The notes under the pieces were generated by a model. The model worked only from the letters and a program-made list of their open reading frames with translations, was not told where the DNA came from and made no database searches. Positions 59,651 through 64,000 of a stretch of DNA of 64,000 bases are shown here, piece after piece. Each line of letters opens with the position of its first letter. Positions within the stretch are counted from its first letter, which is position 1. The translations under genes were made by a program, and so were the position numbers. Source of the stretch: Planococcus citri (lineage: Eukaryota > Arthropoda > Insecta > Hemiptera > Pseudococcidae); the NCBI RefSeq assembly GCF_950023065.1, contig NC_088679.1, positions 31,186,001 through 31,250,000 of the forward strand, written 5' to 3'.

Positions 59651-60251
59651 CAGGGCTTGCAAACCGAAACTAAAACCGAAACCGAAACCCTCAAAAACCG
59701 ATTAAAATTGCTCAAAACCGAAACCAAAACCGAAACCAGGAGCGTTATTTTCCCACAACTAAAACCAAAACCGAAACCGGGAGCGTTATTTTCTCAAATT
59801 CAAAACCGAAACCGAGAGCGTAACCAATTGAAAACTGAATTGGTTTTGGTTTTGGAATTTTTCAGGTAATTAGCCCAATTAATACTGCATTTTTGGTAAA
59901 AATGAAGTAAAAACTGATGCTAAAAGTAAAAAGGCCTGAAAACTAAAAAAATTGACAAATTTGGCACTGCCAAAGTGCAGCTTTCTAGTCACATACACAA
60001 AGTACTTGAAAAAATGATCACTTTCTTGGCCTTCTTCCTTCTAAAAAAAGGAGAAAAAAGGAAAAAACCGAAACCAAAACCAAAACCGAAACCGATTCCT
60101 TTGAAATCAAACCCTTTAAGCAAAACCGGAACGAGAGAGATATTATTTTTGAAAACCTAAACCAAAACCAAAACCGAAACCTTTACTTTTTCAAAAAACA
60201 CAAAACCGAAACCAAAACCGAGAGTGATATCTATCCGGTTTTCAAGCCCTG
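59651..60251. mobile_element. hAT-like MITE filled with AAACCGAAACC words
   Basis: 601 bp; ends CAGGGCTTGCAAACCG and CGGTTTTCAAGCCCTG; perfect 8-bp duplication AAACCAAC (59643-59650 and 60252-60259). ACCGAAACCAAAACC arrays lie at both ends around a unique middle (59870-60050). The open frames in it are repeat by-products. Confidence 0.9.
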
Positions 60252-60259
60252 AAACCAAC

Positions 60260-61310
60260 ATAAAAATGAAAATTTTTTATCCGTCCAGTCTTGAAAACTG
60301 CCTAGAATGATGAAGCAGGGTTGCCAACATACAAAATTGATGAAAACTAAAAATCCCTGATTTTGTTTTTTTTTTGGGTTTTTGGCTCTCCTGAAAAATT
60401 TGCATTATCACCAATTGCCCCCTTATCGCTGCACGCATCACAAATATTAAATATGCTCAGTATAGACAGTGTAGAGGAAGACGAAAATCTAGCACTTTCA
60501 GAAACGTCAGTAACGACGTCGCCGCCTTATAGAGAGCGCTCGCGGCGAAATGAGGGCTACTCTCTCGCAACATTATAGGGAGTTTTATATGAAACACACA
60601 TTGTACACGATCAATTTTTTCATTTTTATAGTTTTTGCGCTGGTCGCGAAAAACTATATTGTTTTCTCCAAAATCAGTCTCCACACTCCATGAAATTCAC
60701 GAATTTTACACTTCTAGCCGAAAGCCAAAAGCCAATTAGCGTACAGTATTTGAATAGATAACCAATCAGAGAAAAGCGTTTCTGTAAAACCAATCAACGA
60801 TCAGTATTCGTAATAACCGATTGCGAGACTAAATTTTATAAACTGAGACAAATTACATTTTCAATATTTTCATATTTTTTTGTACGTTTAAATGAAATTA
60901 ACACGATGAAAGTTGAAACACAGAATTTATTGTTGTCAAAGTTATTTCTTATTTCTTTTAGTAAATTTTATCAATTTGTAAATGTCCCTTTTTATTTTTA
61001 TTTTTTTCATATTCCAAACGACGATGATACAAAATGCCAAACGGCGAAGTTGAGAACAAAAAATTCAAAATTCCCTTCTGAAGTTCTCAGTTCTCACTAA
61101 AAAACAGTAGCAATTCGCATTTTTTCCCTGCCTGACAGGTGTATATTTTTGAAAAATCTCTTTTCTCATTTCTTAATCTTAACAGCAGTACAGCACCGAG
61201 GCGATAATTTAATTTTACTCCCTAGTTGAATAAACTACTTATTTCTCATAAAAAGAAACACAAAACGCAATAAGGCAAAAACTATCTTGAACCAGCGGGT
61301 ACGCTGGTCT
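60260..61310. other. AT-rich DNA, one hAT-type left end
   Basis: 60317 begins CAGGGTTGCCAACATAC without a matching right end. 60455-60590 is GC-richer but has no convincing exon. Otherwise nothing recognised. Confidence 0.4.
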
Positions 61311-61317
61311 CTTGTTT

Positions 61318-62835
61318 TATGCTAAAAAATTTTTTAGGACAATTTTTTTTTGAAATAAATGATTTTTAATGTTTTTTAAATTCCTTTTACATAAATATGA
61401 GCCATGAAATCGGAAAATTGAAACATCAGAGGTAATTATTTTTACAATATAGTAATATAGAAATACAGGGTGTCTCAGAATGATGTTAACACTCTTATGG
61501 AGTTTTCAACGCGATCGAGTGTACAAGGGAAACAGTTGGTTTCAGAGTTTCGGAGTAAATGGAACGAGTTTAGTCCTATTCTTTCTCTACAAAATGAGCT
61601 TTAGTTTGACCTTCTAACGTTGAAAGAAGCGGAGAAAATGAGAAAAGTGCCACAAAAAAAAGGGTAAAAAATTGGAAAAACAGGGAAATTTTTTGAAAAT
61701 TTTTAGTCTCTTTAGTTTTTTGCGTGTACCGGACGAACCGTACGTCCTAGCAAAAATCTGATGACATTGATCTCAAAGAGAATTTAATTCTCTACAATTT
61801 TCTTCATTGAATTTTTTTGCTAGGACGCTTAGTTTCAAAACTGTACGCTGAGTAACATAGGAGTAACATTTCATGTTACTCCCGTGTTACTCAATTTCAA
61901 AGACTTACAGTTTTGAAACTAAGCGTCCTAGCAAAAAAATTCAATGAAGAAAATTGTAGAGAATTAAATTCTCTTTGAGATCAATGTCATCAGATTTTTG
62001 CTAGGACGTACGGTTCGTCCGGTACACGCAAAAAACTAAAGAGACTAAAAATTTTCAAAAAATTTCCCTGTTTTTCCAATTTTTTACCCTTTTTTTTGTG
62101 GCACTTTTCTCATTTTCTCCGCTTCTTTCAACGTTAGAAGGTCAAACTAAAGCTCATTTTGTAGAGAAAGAATAGGACTAAACTCGTTCCATTTACTCCG
62201 AAACTCTGAAACCAACTGTTTCCCTTGTACACACGATCGCGTTGAAAACCCCATAAGAGTGTTAACATCATTCTGAGACACCCTGTATATGCTCGTAAGA
62301 ATAAATAATAATAAGTGTAAAATGATCGATCAAATTATTATTTTATATTTTTTTGATTTTTTTCATCGTAATAGAGAAATAAATAAATTCAGTTTCTCAT
62401 TTCTTACCTTTTTTTCCTAGTGATATTTCAGTACATGATTAAATATGTACCTACCTACCTATACCTAATACTTGAAATAAAAATAACAATTTCTCATAGT
62501 TTTTGCATTTTTTAATTTTTATTTTCATTTAAATTTTTAATTCATTTACTTTACAACAGAAATGAAAATTTGAAAAATAATAATTTGATCAAACAAATTA
62601 CCTATAATTATTTTTATTTTATTTATTGTTATATTTCTATAATATTGTAAAAAAAACATCGGAGCTAGCATTCGGACGTAAGTTTTTTTTCGTAATGAAA
62701 ATACTTACCTCCGAATGCTAGCTCCGATGTTTCAATTTTCCGATTTCAATTTCATCATTCATGGCATCATGGCTCATAATATTTATGTAAAATAAATAAA
62801 ATTTCAAGAAAAAATTCTCCTAAAAAACTTTTAAA
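61318..62835. repeat. Outer fold-back carrying an inner palindromic element
   Basis: About 61318-61432 is the diverged reverse complement of about 62727-62835 (landmarks ACATAAATATGAGCCATGA, ATCGGAAAATTGAAACATC). A 30-bp-arm hairpin (ATCGGAGCTAGCATTCGGA) sits at 62658-62733. The element at 61466-62285 is inserted inside. Confidence 0.65.
61466..62285. mobile_element. Near-perfect palindromic element, arms about 390 bp, TA flanks
   Basis: Starts CAGGGTGTCTCAGAATGATG and ends with its complement; TA on both sides (61464-61465 and 62286-62287). The two arms differ at only a few positions, around a loop of about 35 bp near 61857-61892. It contains no transposase. A TA duplication suggests Tc1/mariner-type mobilisation, which is an inference. 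Confidence 0.85.
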
Positions 62836-63049
62836 ATAAAAAAATTAAAAAGTTCAATAACTCAATAAAAAAATGTTGAAAAAAAAATCTCGAATTGAAA
62901 TTGTCCTAGAATCATCAATCATTTTTTCCAACGGAAAAAATTACAATTCGATAGTAAATGACAAGATGTAAATTTTTTTGGAGCTTTGCTGACTTTTCTT
63001 TTTTTTTTTGAGTAAAAAAAATTTTTCGTAGCTATGAATATGAAATATG

Positions 63050-63830
63050 AATACAGCCATAGAATTGTATGATAAATGCACTTTCCCATTTTTTCCTCAT
63101 TTGTTTGGACATGAACTAAAAAAAATTAAATTTCCTATTGATTGCCTGATTGGTAATATTGATTATTGACATACATATTTTTTCTCAATAGTCAATTTTG
63201 TACAAAAATTGTGATTTTTAATTTTAACATTATATTATTTTTTATGAACAAATTATACAAATAAATACAATATTGTCAACTCTGAATTAGAATTAGAATT
63301 ACCTATGCGAAATTTTCACTTTAATTTTCATTTTTCAGAAAACACATAGGTATTTTAATAAGCCAAACTCAAAACGTGCAGAATTTTATCCTCTTCAAAA
63401 TTTGTTTATTATCCAAAGCGCTATAAAAAAATAAGTAGCAGTTTAATTGAAGTTGAATTTTTACCGCGCGCAACAATCTTTTACGACTTTGAGCTTCAAT
63501 AAGTTTCGAACTGTTAGTGCTAGCGTTTTGAATGAAAACTCATTTTGAAGAGGATAAAATTCTGCAAATTTTGGTTTATTAAAATACGATGTAGTTGATG
63601 AAAATTTCGCGTAATTTTAATTCAAAATTGACATGCATAAAAATTTGTTCATAAAAATGAATATTAAAAATCACCATTTTCGTGTGAAATTGAAAAAAAT
63701 TTATACCAATCGATAGGAAATTTCATCTTCTTTAGTTCAAGTCCAAAAAAAATTTTTCCAAACCACTTCATTTTCATGAAAAGTGGGAGAAAACGCATTT
63801 ATCCTATGCGTCTACGGCTGTTTTACTCGC
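63050..63830. repeat. Fold-back repeat related to the 39573-40308 hairpin
   Basis: About 63050-63440 pairs with about 63500-63830 as diverged arms (TTTGGACATGAACTAAA / TTTAGTTCAAGTCCAAA; AATTTCCTATTGATTG / CAATCGATAGGAAATTT). The inner part shares ATTTTATCCTCTTCAAAAT and TATTTTAATA wording with the hairpin at 39573. Confidence 0.7.
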
Positions 63831-63964
63831 ATGTTTACGTTTTCTTAGCACCCATTTCGATCTGACGCGCTCTGTCGGATTAGTTCAAGCGAGCTACACA
63901 TTGGAGGACGGTATTTTGAATTTTCTCCCGTTGAAGATTTTCGTCTTCCCCTAGACTGTCTATA

Positions 63965-64000
63965 ACGCTCAGTAAGTTTTATCACGTGACTCCCACTTTT
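63965..64000 (+). repeat. Start of a dispersed repeat shared with 35145-35181
   Basis: CAGTAAGTTTTATCACGTGA followed by CTCCCAC matches 35148-35180 (CAGTAAGTTTGATCACGTGA, then CTCCCACGTTTT). In both places it follows a GACAGTC/GACTGTC word. The element continues beyond the window edge. Confidence 0.6.

Noticed and set aside
59657..60160. Lys/Pro/Thr-repeat open frames
   Set aside because: Translation of the AAACCG word array of a hAT-like MITE.

Overview
This is a eukaryotic, AT-rich, intron-rich window, most likely from an insect. Short GT..AG introns, DREF-like TATCGATA boxes and frequent GGTAGGTA/TACCTACC words would suit a sternorrhynchan hemipteran (mealybug, scale or aphid relative), but that placement is an inference. 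No prokaryotic feature was seen.

The first 30 kb holds the cellular genes. After a partial coding end (1-125) come about 12 kb of AT-rich DNA with weak remnants and two terminal-inverted-repeat elements, then the 5' part of a PDZ-like gene on the minus strand (12395-13201). A compact cluster follows: an unknown 99-aa protein (15515-16074, +); RABL3 in five exons (16494-17462, -); a large SUMO protease of the SENP6/SENP7 (Ulp/C48) type, 21 coding exons and about 1,380 residues (18286-27731, +), head-to-head with RABL3; and a three-exon 257-aa protein of unknown function with three internal repeats (28456-29406, -), tail-to-tail with the protease.

From about 29.6 kb to the end the window is almost entirely mobile and repetitive DNA, deeply nested. 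It includes a decayed LTR-retrotransposon (32.7-35.1 kb); a nearly complete piggyBac element (36788-39536, TTAA flanks) whose transposase is broken by one base in a homopolymer; at least seven elements with CAG-type ends and perfect 8-bp target duplications (hAT-like), most of them filled with a family-specific simple-sequence word; two copies of a TTA/TAA-flanked MITE; several long near-perfect inverted repeats; two inverted copies of a roughly 0.9-1.0 kb element carrying convergent ACGACA arrays; and the 3' exons of a MULE-transposase-like gene (51289-54604, -) with two elements in one intron.

The most interesting signals are the set of hAT-like elements in which each family has its own internal word, the nested stack at 35.2-40.5 kb that can be peeled back to an empty site, and the long hairpins that could feed small-RNA pathways.
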